Shown here: positions 53,690 through 63,991 of the stretch, piece after piece | How positions within the stretch are numbered: position 1 is the stretch's first letter | Layout of the letters: each line of letters begins with the position of its first letter | Assembly (NCBI GenBank): GCA_964036315.1 | Contig: OZ038487.1 | Coordinates: 55,722,409-55,786,408 of the forward strand | Direction: 5' to 3' | Source of the DNA: Acanthosepion esculentum | Lineage: Eukaryota > Mollusca > Cephalopoda > Sepiida > Sepiidae | Length of the DNA: 64,000 nucleotides | The notes under the pieces: model-generated | What the model saw: only the letters and a program-made list of their open reading frames with translations | What the model was told of the DNA's origin: nothing | The model's database searches: none | Program-made: the position numbers and the translations under genes

Positions 53690-54980
53690 TTTTCATCACA
53701 ACAATAATTTGATATACTCTTCATTATTACTATTATTTTATTGCTAGTTTTACCCCAGCGTTGCTTTTTATAACAACAGTGATTTGATATACTCTTCATC
53801 AAGATCAATGCGAGTCAATGCAAACAATTCTTTTCTTAGCAGTATAGTATGTACTTTGCCAGGGCTACATACAGTTTTGAATTCAGAGTTTTCATTCTCT
53901 TAGACTGGTTACCACCTAAGGCTATAGAACCCAGTCTGTCTTGCTATTTACCCATAGTGGAGTGGGAGGGAAAAGAGATGGATTCATATATTTCCAAAGG
54001 ATATTAGCATGTAAGTGAATGTAATGAACTTGACTCTCCAATTCTTCAATCTACTGTATCTCCTTCATTATTACTATTATTTTATTGCTAGTTTTCATTC
54101 CATCTTATTAGTGTTGCTTTTTATCATAACACTGATTTGATATACTCTTCATTATTACTATTATTTTATTGCTAGTTTTCATTCCATCTTATTAGTGTTG
54201 CTTTTTATCATAACACTGATTTGATATACTCTTCATTATTACTATTATTTTATTGCTAGTTTTCATTCCATCTTATTAGTGTTGCTTTTTATCATAACAC
54301 TGATTTGATATACTCTTCATTATTACTATTATTTTATTGCTAGTTTTCGTTCCATCTTATTAGTGTTGCTTTTTTATCATAACACTGATTTGATATACTC
54401 TTCATTATTACTATTATTTTATTGCTAGTTTTCATTCCATCTTATTAGTGTTGCTTTTTATCATAACACTGATTTGATATACTCTTCATTATTACTATTA
54501 TTTTATTGCTAGTTTTCATTCCATCTTATTAGTGTTGCTTTTTATCATAACACTGATTTGATATACTCTTCATTATTACTATTATTTTATTGCTAGTTTT
54601 CATTCCATCTTATTAGTGTTGCTTTTTATCATAACACTGATTTGATATACTCTTCATTATTACTATTATTTTATTGCTAGTTTTCATTCCATCTTATTAG
54701 TGTTGCTTTTTTATCATAACACTGATTTGATATACTCTTCATTATTACTATTATTTTATTGCTAGTTTTCATTCCATCTTATTAGTGTTGCTTTTTATCA
54801 TAACACTGATTTGATATACTCTTCATTATTACTATTATTTTATTGCTAGTTTTCATTCTATCTTATTAGTGTTGCTTTTTATCATAACACTGATTTGATA
54901 TACTCTTCATTATTACTATTATTTTATTGCTAGTTTTCATTCCATCTTATTAGTGTTGCTTTTTATCATAACACTCCTTG
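53690..54980. repeat. 84-bp minisatellite, about 11 units plus worn leading units
   Basis: The main array 54063-54975 has period 84 (85 where an extra T occurs). Units begin cttcattattactattatt, then ctagttttcattccatct and ttatcataacactgatttg. Units are almost identical. Two diverged units (53690-53800) lie beyond a SINE at about 53805-54060. Confidence 0.97.
53860..54060 (-). repeat. SINE (family S) inside the minisatellite
   Basis: tgaattcagagttttcattc, then gactggttaccacctaa, gctatagaacccagtctg, ggattcatatatttcc and aagtgaatgtaatgaactt. The head end is incomplete (the B-box is partly missing). Confidence 0.6.
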
Positions 54981-55254
54981 CACTAGAACAAAAAGGGTGA
55001 AATTGGAAATAAAGAAATCACTTCCAATGAGACTTGAACTTGCATCCAACACCTTGGAGTCTGTCCTTTATTGATGCTCCCATAATCACTGCAAAAAGAA
55101 GTGAATCAATAATTAAGCAGTGTACAAATGCGGCATCATTCTGCTTGTATCCTTACCAATTCTCTGTTATGCTATGTTTTTATTTCTATCTTAAATGTGA
55201 TGACCCACACGATTTAGGGTATCAACTTCCATTTTATATTTAATATCTGGGAAT
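54981..55254. other. Spacer with possible tRNA-like block
   Basis: 55015-55095 (minus) contains ggatgcaagttcaagtct, B-box-like, without a convincing A-box. Confidence 0.3.
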
Positions 55255-55510
55255 TGTATGATTTCTTGGGAAAGATAGTGGAGTAGTTCTTCTTAATTTT
55301 GAATTCAGAGCAGTTTTTCTGATATACCAGCTGCCACTAGTAAGTAGTAGACCTAGTTCAGTCTTATTTTATCCAAAGTCAGTGTAGATGGGAGAGATGG
55401 ATTCGTGCCTTCCCAAAGGTATTAGTGTGAAATGAATGCAAAGGCAAGGCTGGAATTTGAACCCAGGTTGCTGATTTAACTTTTTGTGCTGATTGCTATC
55501 ATATTAACTG
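55255..55510 (-). repeat. tRNA-derived SINE (family S)
   Basis: Minus strand: atgatagcaatcagcac, then B-box ctgggttcaaattccag, then tgcattcatttcacactaat and acctttgggaaggca. Confidence 0.65.
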
Positions 55511-55879
55511 CTCATCATTAGTAATAATAATAATAATATTATTATTATAGTATTGATGCCTGGCTGTACTGTCCTATTTTGGGGAGTAATTTAAAAAGAT
55601 TCAATTTACTGAAAATGAATGAGTATATTGACTTCAATATCAATTTCTCATGGACACTGTCATCTTGGTTTCAGTCAAATAGTTTTGCAGCACAGACTAA
55701 TTTAAACAACATTCCTATGCACAATATAATAAGAATGTCTAAAAAATAAGTTGTATTGTATACTACTATAGATCTACATTGGTTTGAAAATAGCACTAAG
55801 TGCTAGGTGATATTACAAATGACAGACATCAACATTTCATAATGTCTTGAAAACCTATATACACTGATAGTAGTTATTG
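55511..55879. other. AT-rich spacer
   Basis: (AAT)n near 55522-55547. No gene. Confidence 0.45.
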
Positions 55880-56034
55880 TAAAAATTATAAAAACATGTC
55901 TTAGAAATGTACATATATGTCAACAGCAGGCAATGTAAGTCTCATAAATGTGTAATCAAGTACATCCATAGCAGTAGAAATGTTAATATTAGAAAAGGTT
56001 TTATCAAAATTAATCCTAATATTTACTATAAATC

Positions 56035-56130
56035 AATTTATTCAAACTGCTGTTTGTTGTCACAGTCACAATATTTTGGCCAATGTATCTCCAGCCTTCT
56101 TCAGGTGCCTTTTGTTCTCTGAGGTAAACT
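56035..56130 (-). ncRNA. Hammerhead-like motif, CTGAAGA type
   Basis: Minus strand: CTGAAGA (56104 to 56098), then a-ggctgg-agataca-ttggcc, able to pair over 6 bp with G-U pairs, then AAAA in place of GAAA, and tattgtgactgtgac. The same CTGAAGA form sits in the PLE-2 3' region. Confidence 0.3.
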
Positions 56131-56754
56131 AATCTCATTCTACATCACATAGCCGGTGGTGGGGGATAACACACATTGATTAATTCTTCTATTATTATGA
56201 TGCTACTTCTGCTTCTTTTGCTCAGAGATATGTCTTCTGCTGTCAAATAAACAGGTAAACTGAATCACTTAATGAAGACATATCTACTAGCTCATTATCT
56301 TATTGGACAATTAGGTGCTATAATTTTGGAGTTCTAATTTATTGTTAGTTCTTTTTTATTCAAAGGCTTTCATATGGCATTTTACTCTATGCTTGGCCGA
56401 TTTGGTGGTTTTCAGAGCCTAAGCATGTGTGCTGATTCTTTCGGTCATCTTATTATCCAGTATTGTTAATTATTCTGATTTCCTCATTCAGGGTTTTGTG
56501 ATCCACTCTTGCCTTAAAATATACACAACCATTCATGACTTCATAGTAGCCTTCTGATATTATGTTTACACTGTGAGTAGAATAAATATAAAGACAGCAG
56601 TTTATACAAATCAGAATATAATAACCATAAATCTTCATCTTAGAAATTTAAAACAGAAATCAATGGTAATCATCATTTATGTACCATTTATGTGATCATG
56701 GTTCTCCACAACTTCTTGCCTTTAGTTGCTCTAAGTAATAATTAATCATTTACC
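56131..56754. other. Non-coding spacer
   Basis: No recognised feature. Confidence 0.4.
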
Positions 56755-57130
56755 ATCCCTCTTTGTCTTTGTTCTACCACCCTATCAACCAACATTAGCT
56801 TGTTAAGGAGATTACTTACTGCTTCACCCTACTTCTCTTGTTTTCAGTATGCCTCATATATGATAAATTCTTCAGGCTCTTTTTCCTCATTATTGCATTC
56901 CAGAAATTTCAAATACCTCTTTCAAGTTTCTTTGTAGTTCCTGTTTTTCTTAAAACTTTGATGTTGCCTCACATGTTCTGTTCATAGAATTCTGAGCATC
57001 CTTCTGTAGCACCATATTTCTGTTATTTCAAATCTTTTCTTCATCTATAAGGGAATTGCCCAGCATTCACTGCTGTATAAAATGGTAACAGTAAGGTTTA
57101 TTAGTTTTAACTGCTACCTACTTCTTACAT
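56755..57130 (-). pseudogene. LINE-B C-terminal fragment
   Basis: Minus strand: SSECWAIPL, KKRFEITEIWCYRRMLRI, (shift) TEHVRQHQSFKKN, then KRYLKFLECNNEEKEPEE. The 'LLYGSECW...EMWCYRRMLRI' order is clear. Stops and frameshifts throughout. Confidence 0.7.
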
Positions 57131-57159
57131 TGAATAAATGGTTAATCTCTTTCTTTTTA

Positions 57160-57640
57160 ATCATTTCATTCCAAGTAAGGCAATAAAGCCACTAAGACAT
57201 AAGGGGGGTACTGAATGTGAAAGAATATAAGAAAAACACAATTAAGGAGTGAAAACAATAAGAGAAGAAGAATCAAGACGACAGTAGATAATGATTGACA
57301 TTTCATTTAAATATATAAAGATCAAAGTTGGCTGGAAAGCAAGGACTCCAAAGAGAGTTCCACAAACAAGAAGTGTACAAAAAGAAACTGTTAGCATAGA
57401 ACACATGGTTATATCAAGCTGCTTCAAGTGTAAAATGATGAGACCTTGTGTCAATCTACTATTGCACTTAAATTCATAAAGTCTAGATACCCTAGAGGAA
57501 AGTTCATTAGAACAATTACCATGAAAGTATCTATAGAAAAGGCACAGCGATGCTACGTTATGGCATTGGGAAAGTGACTGAATCCGAGATGACATTGCAA
57601 ATTCTTCTTTGGATTTTAACAAGAATATTTAAATATATAG
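57160..57640 (-). pseudogene. LINE-A C-terminal fragment
   Basis: Minus strand: QCHNVASLCLFYRYFHGNCS, NELSSRVSRLYEFKCNSRL, then worn residues, and NSLWSPCFPANF-like plus IFKYLNEMSIII. 3'UTR to 57165 (ttggaatgaaatg). Confidence 0.75.
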
Positions 57641-57884
57641 CAGGAGTACCAAATCTTAATAACTTAATTCCTTGATTCAGAAACCTGTTACCAGAAGCTC
57701 AAGTTTAACATGATATGACAAAGCAGAGTTAATTGTGTTTGTGATGAAATGTTGCATTTGTACCTATATAGAATTGTTACACTATATTGACATTGTTTCT
57801 TATTGGACACTATTATACCAGTATCAGCATTAATACGGAATCATCAAGTATTTGATAGAACAATCTCTTATAATCCTGCTTGTC
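57641..57884. other. Non-coding spacer
   Basis: No recognised feature. Confidence 0.4.
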
Positions 57885-58295
57885 CCTCCCTTCATTAGTT
57901 TGTACGACCGTTATGCCCTGCCATAAACTCATAAATAATGGACTATTCCGTTTTGACAGTATGAAAACATGGAAATGACATATCAGAGATGCTATTTAGT
58001 TTTAGTGAAAAATGAAAGAAAGAAGGGAAGATAGAATTTTTTAACCTCTGTTTCAATGAAATGGAAATAGTTGTCAATTTTATATTTTTTCATTTGTAGA
58101 CCCTTACTTATAAATAATTTTATTAATAAAAATGTTTTCAAGATTATATCTGATAATAATAATAAGATAGACAGAAGTTCTTAACATCTGTTTCAGTGAA
58201 ATGGAAAAAGTAGTCAATTTCAAATCTTTTCATTTGTACACCCTTACTTATAAATAAATTATATTTATAAAAATGTTTGCAAGACAGGTTTTCAG
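57885..58295 (+). repeat. Repeat family R, plus copy with internal duplication
   Basis: 57890-58110 matches the reverse complement of 3.78-4.00 kb. 58040-58145 is repeated at 58182-58288 (ctgtttca(a/g)tgaaatgg, then acccttacttataaat). Confidence 0.65.
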
Positions 58296-59330
58296 ATAGT
58301 AATGGTAATTTTAATTGTTTCTACTGTATATAAGCATTCTATTCTAAGTGTAATGGTAATAGTTAGAGCAAGACTAATGGGGATAACTGGTATATAAGTA
58401 ATACTAAAACAGTAACTGGACTATATTTCTTATGAATCTTAATTTTAATGACACTGTAATCGGAAAATAGCCAAAACTTAAACAGAGGTAATATTAAAGA
58501 TATCAACCATGTGCAAAATAAGGAGGCATAAAAAGTAAGTAAATCACCCCCACCTAAAAAAAAATAAATAAATATGAAAATGAAGAAAGATGACCATGAA
58601 AAATGCATATTAACTATGTATCAAAAATGAAGAAAAATGTACAAGAATTTAAAAAAAAAAGGAAAAAAAAACAATTGAAGAAAAATGACATGGATAAAAA
58701 AGTACCAAATGATGTAAAAAAAAAAATAAATAAAAAGAATAAAAAAAACAAAAACAAACTTAGAATGAATATATTATTGTGAAGAATGACCAAAAATGGA
58801 AGAGAAAAAAAGAAAGAAAAAAACGTGGGGGTGGCATGAGTATAGAAGGTAATAACAAAAGTCATTCTCTAAAGATTATAAAAGATTCGAAGACAGTACA
58901 GGTTCTTCAGTTTTGTATTAGCAAATAAGCAAACTAAGATCACAAGAAAATTGATAATGATGATGATGACGAAGGAGAAAAAGAAAAAACAGTGAAAAAA
59001 AAAAAGAAAGAGTAGAGAAAATGAAGCAATAAAAAAAACAAAGAAAAAGAAACAAACCAACTTAAGGAGAATACTGTCACAGTTGGATATTCACATTTTC
59101 TATGAAAGCGCTTCATCACAAACAACACCGCCATGACTATTCAAAAGCCCAAATACCAAAGTCAGAATTATATAAGGACCGAGAAGCCTGCAGAAAGAAG
59201 AACCTGTTCAAGCATACAAAAAAAAAAAGACGAGATAAAAGATGCCAGCAAAAAAAAAAAAAAAAAGAGAGATATACAATTCAAGTTACTAACAAATACA
59301 AGCACAGCCAAGTTAGATAGAGAAGAACAT
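58296..59330. other. Purine-rich non-coding sequence
   Basis: 58560-59300 is rich in A and G on the plus strand. The minus-strand frames (F, L, S) are compositional. Confidence 0.6.
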
Positions 59331-59570
59331 GTGGGTAAGTAACAAGGTATGACAGTCCACCATCCTGCGGGACATATATAAGTCTCCACTCAGTGTCAGG
59401 TGAGTGAGCGGAGAAATTAGGAAAGGTTTGGCAGCCAGTCGATGGCCGGTGGTGGAAGGATTTTACTCCAATAGACAAGACATAGAAGCAATGTCTGCTG
59501 ACAGATTGTGACAGCAACGTATTTGTTGAAATAGTCAGGGGGAAACTATCTGTGTATGGACACCTCAAGG
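59331..59570 (+). other. Higher-complexity island with TATA-like and donor-like sites
   Basis: gacatatataagtctcc (from about 59370) resembles a TATA box and lies about 25 nt before tcagtgtcaggtgagtgag, which contains a strong 5' splice-site match (CAG|GTGAGT). Non-repetitive in this window. It could be a first exon or an LTR promoter; no downstream exon is visible. Confidence 0.25.
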
Positions 59571-60499
59571 TGGAGACCGAGGAAAAAGACAAATGCTAAA
59601 AAAATGCAAAAGAAAGAAAGAAAGTACTGGAACCTGAAAACATTGTTTGTTTGTTTTATGGGTTTGTTTATTTGTTTGTTATTTTTGTTCCTGAATGAAC
59701 AGACGACAACAGCAAGGATGATGACAAATTTGTGGAAACGGACATCTGGTTGAAGCCATTGATGAAAAACTTAAGAGAAGAGAAAGTGAGAAGAAATGTG
59801 TTCTTAGTCTTTGTAGAATCTCTTTGACTGGTTATTCTGGTTGAGTGTCAACATTCTCTAAGATTATTGGCCAACCAGTTTTTATTCTTTTATTTCATGT
59901 AGAGGAGAAAATAAGAAAAATTAAAATGAAAGAAGGGACGAAGGAAAAAGCAGAAAAAAGAGAATGAAAAAAAAAAAAACGAAAAACACGCAAGGAGACT
60001 AAGAAAAGTAAGAAAGAAAGAAAGAAACAAACAAGAAATAAAGAATTGTAGAAAGAAAAAATGTAGAGAAAGGAAAGAAAAGAAAAAAGAAAAGGAATCA
60101 AAATCCGAGAGAAAGAAAGGGTAAAACCAAAATGAGAAATAAAAAAGAAAAAAAAGTTGAAGAGAATTTAAAGCAACAAAAGAAATCAAAACCGAAAAAA
60201 AAAAAAAAAGTTTAAACTCTAACAAACAGAAAAACTTCAGTTTGCAGAAAGATCATGCATTTTCTTCTTTTAAGTAATAAATTGTTTTTTTTTTAGAATA
60301 TCAAGCCACACTCCACCTAGCAACAGGTGGAAAAAGTCTATAAAAATAACTATTTGAAAAGAATATTTTTTCTATCAGAACACCAGGTAGGAAAACCTGT
60401 GTTCTAACAAAACGGAAAAAAATCATCATCATTAAATGCAGAAAACAACCAGAAATCTGTTACTAACAGTTTTAACTAAACTTTGATCTACCACATTTC
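59571..60499. other. Purine-rich sequence
   Basis: 59890-60210 is almost all A/G on the plus strand. The 111-codon minus frame is a polyF/S/L artefact. Confidence 0.6.
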
Positions 60500-60805
60500 T
60501 TTTCACTAATGTTCACCCAATACAGGCCTAAAAGCCACTCAAGGTAGAGAGCTACTGAGTGAAGTATCTGTTATGGATGTAAGAGAAGGAAGTAAAAAGT
60601 GAAAATTATAAGGATATGGAGGCAAGATAATAATCAACATCCAGACCTGAAAAGGTTAAGTTGTAGTGTTCAGGGAAGCATTCACACGGGAGTCAGTTCC
60701 ACAGCTGGGAAAAAGCTAAATAGAACTTCCTTCTTGCAAATGAAATACAAAGAGAATAAGGGTAATTCAACTACATGGACATTACATAAAAGTAAAGATT
60801 ACAGT
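60500..60805 (-). pseudogene. LINE-D 3' fragment
   Basis: The minus strand shows QLWN.LPCECFPEHYNLT-like residues and a 3'UTR whose end (gggtgaacattagtg at 60510-60524) matches 18.63 kb. 5'-truncated. Confidence 0.6.
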
Positions 60806-60809
60806 TTAA

Positions 60810-61013
60810 CTCTTTAACATTCAACCCACCTAAACCTGCATAAATATCGGCTCTCAGTGTTCAAACCATTGTAACTCTCTCCATGTATACTCTGCCATAA
60901 TTTGATGACATAATTGCAACTAATGTAGGAAGTCACACAGACAGTGAGACTTTGATCAGAAACAGCGAGATCTGAGAGCCAATATTTACAGGTCAGGTTT
61001 GAATGTTAAAGGG
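60810..61013. mobile_element. piggyBac-like MITE
   Basis: 204 bp flanked by TTAA (60806-60809 and 61014-61017), the target duplication of piggyBac elements. Ends are inverted: C(T/C)CTTTAACATTCAA at both sides, with similarity reaching about 50 bp (tattggctctcag on the right, tatcggctctcag on the left). No coding. Confidence 0.75.
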
Positions 61014-61109
61014 TTAATTTAGATAGCTGAATTCTTTGATCCAAGAACAAAATCAGAAGGCCAAATTTAATATGATATCTCAAAACAGAAGCAACCCTAT
61101 GATTTATAC
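61014..61109. other. Spacer
   Basis: No feature. Confidence 0.5.
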
Positions 61110-62010
61110 AAATTTCATGGATGAAAAAGAAAGTTGAGGCAACAAAGATGTGCATAAACAGAAGGATGCTGAGAATACCATGGATGAAGCATGTGAGCAA
61201 CAAGGAATTTTAATGAAAATGGAAACAAAAAAGACACTTTCTTCGTAATCTTCAGGAATACAAAATTTCAGGATGATTATTTGACTTAATATAATCATTC
61301 CTGTCAAGCCGTGTAATGAAGGTCGTCCTTAACGGCTTCTCTTCCAGTTCCTTTCTCACAAACCCAGGTGTTCCCCAAGGCCCTATCCTGGGCCCTACAC
61401 TGTTTCTGATCTTCATTAATGATCTTCCCGATGTCATCAGTTCCCAAGTAGGCATCGAAATAGATGACACTACTATTTACACCTGCCTCAATAGCGAACC
61501 TGGTCGTTGGTTTCAAAAAGGACCTCCACTCTGTTGTTGATTGGGGCAAGAAATGGCTCATAAAACAAACTGCTCTCCACAAAGAACCCTCCCTTCCTCC
61601 CATTAGAATGTCTGATGCTCAACTCCACAACAACACCTCTCTACGGATGGAACAAATACATTGAATCAATAGTTTCATCTACCACAAGCAAAGTTGGTTC
61701 TCTGTGTCATGCCAGGAACAAAAAAAAACAAACTTAGAATCAGAAAGAGACAGTTGAATTTTCTGGGATACGCCATGAGGAAAGAAGTCTTGGAGAATTT
61801 GACACTTACAGGACATAGTGAATCAAAGAGAGCTAGTGGGAAACAGTGAGGAAACAACCTAATAAGTTTGTGTATATGGATGTCAAATCAGGGAATAGAA
61901 AGGACAATAAACAAGCAAACATTGCTAAGAGCTACAAAAGACGAAAGGTTGTAGAGAGCCATGATTTCCCATGACACGAAGGGGACATGGCGCATAAATG
62001 ATGAAGATCC
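61110..62010 (+). pseudogene. LINE-B C-terminal fragment interrupted by LINE-A
   Basis: The left part encodes EATKMCINRRMLRIPWMKH-like residues and MKMETKKTLS, ending near 61245. The right part resumes at about 61722 with TNLESERDS-equivalent sequence and RKRQLNFLGYAMRKEVLENL, TLTGHSESKRASGKQ and LLRATKDERL. It ends near HDTKGTWRIN at 62000. Removal of the LINE-A segment restores colinearity with the other LINE-B copies. Confidence 0.75.
61250..61720 (+). pseudogene. LINE-A reverse transcriptase fragment nested in LINE-B
   Basis: RVMKVVLNGFSSSSFLTNPG, VPQGPILGPTLFLIFINDLP (RT block 'GVPQGS.LGP.LF.L.INDL'), then VGIEIDDTTIYTCLNS. In the last, the YADD tyrosine and alanine are changed (EIDD). 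After frameshifts come KEPSLPPIRMSD and WNKYIESIVSSTTSKVGSLC. It stops abruptly after CHARN at an A-run (61718-61726), without the usual C-terminus or 3'UTR. Confidence 0.8.
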
Positions 62011-62695
62011 CAAGTTGACATCATTTCTTTTTACTTGACTACATTATACGCTGTCAGTATTGTATAGTGGACTACTTGATAGAAATAAATTCAGACTAAT
62101 ATAAGAGTTCATCTGGAAATTATCTTTTCCTTTAACAGTAAACACCAATTGCACATGTATTATATGCTTTGTTATTCCATTTTTTTTCTCCTCCACCAAT
62201 ATATAGGTTCACCTATCATCCAGTTCACCCTCCTTCCTGGTTTTTTGAACAAGAGTAGAGGTTTATCCCTTGTTTCCAGCTTAGGATTGGGTTTCTGGTT
62301 CCTTCTACAGTCTGCTTCAGCTGTATACTCCACTCACTTTTTCTTTCCTATGCTAATCTAAGTTCACACAGCATTGGATGAATATTAGGGAAAAAAATAA
62401 TTTGGAATAATGTACTGTTAGAATTTTAGTTGACCAGTAGCAGAATGTACTAAACGTTAATTTATAAAACCAAAATTTTGTGCTGGAAATCAGTCAAGTT
62501 AGCTATCAAAATTTGTGGAAGATAGTAAAATAGATGACATTTTATGAAATTCTCTTTTTATAAAACAGTTTGTCCTTTCTATAATAAGGACATTTAAATT
62601 TTTTTCTAAAAAGTACATGTACATTGATCCTATCTATTGTTGCTAATTCTATGGAATCAATTTTATATATATATATATATTATATATTAAAAACA
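62011..62695. other. AT-rich spacer
   Basis: (TA)n at 62665-62688. No gene. Confidence 0.5.
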
Positions 62696-62699
62696 ACAG

Positions 62700-63055
62700 G
62701 AATTTTGTGTCTATTATTTTTAATGATTGACAAGTTATGAATAATCCTTCTCAGATTATGCAAAGTTCCTTTCAGAAGATAAGTATAGTAAATATGATCC
62801 AAGCTTTTGACTTTCTAAAGTCAATATTAGGGTAGGTAGAAACAACTGGTGAGTTTCATTGAACTAATAAGTGTTCTGATCTAAGTGAGGTGTGGACAGT
62901 TTCTTTAATTTATAATTGTTTTTATTGGGAGGAAGTTTCATCAGAAATTGTGCATAGTTCATTTCGGAAGAAAAGTACAGGAAATATGGTCCAAGCTTTC
63001 GGCTTTCTTGAGTCATCATCAGGCTAGGTAGAGACAATTGGTGAGTTTCACAGTG
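62700..63055 (-). repeat. Tandem pair of PLE-1-like termini with hammerhead-like cores
   Basis: 62760-62870 and 62943-63050 are direct copies about 180 bp apart (agtatagtaaatatgatcc and agtacaggaaatatggtcc, then ccaagctttcggctttct). On the minus strand the right copy has CTGATGA (63022 to 63016), tgactcaagaaagcc and GAAA (63000 to 62997). The left copy has the motif mutated (CTAATAT ... AAAA). Tandem terminal repeats are a known arrangement of Penelope-like elements. Confidence 0.5.
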
Positions 63056-63290
63056 GAGTGGTGGATATCAGGTCAGGTTGAGGAATCGGAGAGCTGAGTT
63101 TGAACTCTACTTGAATGCATTACATTCATTTACCTGCTAATACCCTTGGGAAAGGTCTGAATCCTCTTCTTCTCCCCCTCCAGCTATGGGTAAAGAGCAG
63201 GACAGACCGGGTTCTATAGCCTTGGATGGCAACTGGTCTACCACAGAGAGAAATGGCAACCTACTGCAGGAAAAAAATCTGCTCTGTCAG
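63056..63290 (+). repeat. tRNA-derived SINE (family S)
   Basis: A-box tggagtggtggatatcag, B-box gagtttgaactctact, then cattacattcatttacctg, ctaatacccttggg and tagccttggatggcaactgg. Closest to the copy at 25.44 kb. Confidence 0.7.
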
Positions 63291-63475
63291 TCATGTATCC
63301 TAGACTGGTTGCCAACCAAAGATATAGGCTCAGGCCTGTCCTGCTATTCATCTATAGCTGGAGAGAGAAGAAATGGTTTAATACCTTTCCCAATGGTATT
63401 TGCATGTAAGTGAATGTAACAGACTTGACTAGAATTTCAAGTTCTTATTCTGAGTCACTATACATTACACCACTG
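63291..63475 (-). repeat. tRNA-derived SINE (family S), inverted neighbour
   Basis: Minus strand: A-box cagtggtgtaatgtatag, B-box gaacttgaaattctag, then gtctgttacattcactta. Tail-to-tail with the previous SINE. Confidence 0.65.
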
Positions 63476-63499
63476 TGTGTGTGTGTGTGTGTGTGGTTT

Positions 63500-63538
<39 letters not shown>

Positions 63539-63540
63539 TT
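63474..63540. repeat. (TG)n(TA)n(TTAG)n microsatellite
   Basis: Compound repeat ending tagttagttagttagttt. Confidence 0.9.
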
Positions 63541-63654
63541 TTTATACCGTTTTTTTTCCTCTTTGGTATGGGTTTGATTATTTGCAAATCAAGACACCGA
63601 AGGTTTTTCGATCAAGTATAGTGTCTTATACTTAAAAAACTTCTACTAATAATA
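63541..63654. repeat. Imperfect hairpin and spacer
   Basis: 63558-63603 is an imperfect palindrome (cctctttggtatgggtttgat against atcaagacaccgaagg). Confidence 0.5.
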
Positions 63655-63682
63655 CATATATATATATATATATATATATATC
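63655..63682. repeat. (TA)n microsatellite
   Basis: About 13 units. Confidence 0.95.
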
Positions 63683-63899
63683 TTTATATATTATTCTAAT
63701 AATTATACTTGGTTGGTAAAAAATCCCAGATGGTACAATTTACCAGTATATCAAATTAGTATCTGAGGAAAAAATTGGATAAAAAATGAATGAACTTGAA
63801 ACATCTGAACAGGACAAAAAAATCGTCCAGTGCCTTAAACTTCCAGTCCAAAGAAAGAAAACCCAAGCGAGTAACTGAGATAAAATGTAGAGTGCTCAA

Positions 63900-63991
63900 T
63901 ACGCAAGTAGAGTAAAGGTAAATAAAATAAATCCTAAAGAACCAGTACGATTTTTGAATCAAGCACTGGCAACGCCGGGCCATGCTGCTAG
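63900..63991 (+). mobile_element. Helitron-like 3' terminus
   Basis: ggcaacgccgggccatgctg followed by CTAG (63988-63991) and T. A short GC-rich segment ahead of CTAG|T fits a Helitron 3' end. The stem is short (ggc-aac-gcc), so this is tentative. The element would extend left; no 5' end recognised. Confidence 0.3.

Noticed and set aside
54063..54975. CRISPR-like regular repeat
   Set aside because: The 84-bp units abut with no spacers, in a eukaryotic setting; a minisatellite.
59890..60225. 111-codon minus-strand F/L/S frame resembling a membrane protein
   Set aside because: The complement of an almost pure A/G tract; the hydrophobicity is a composition effect.
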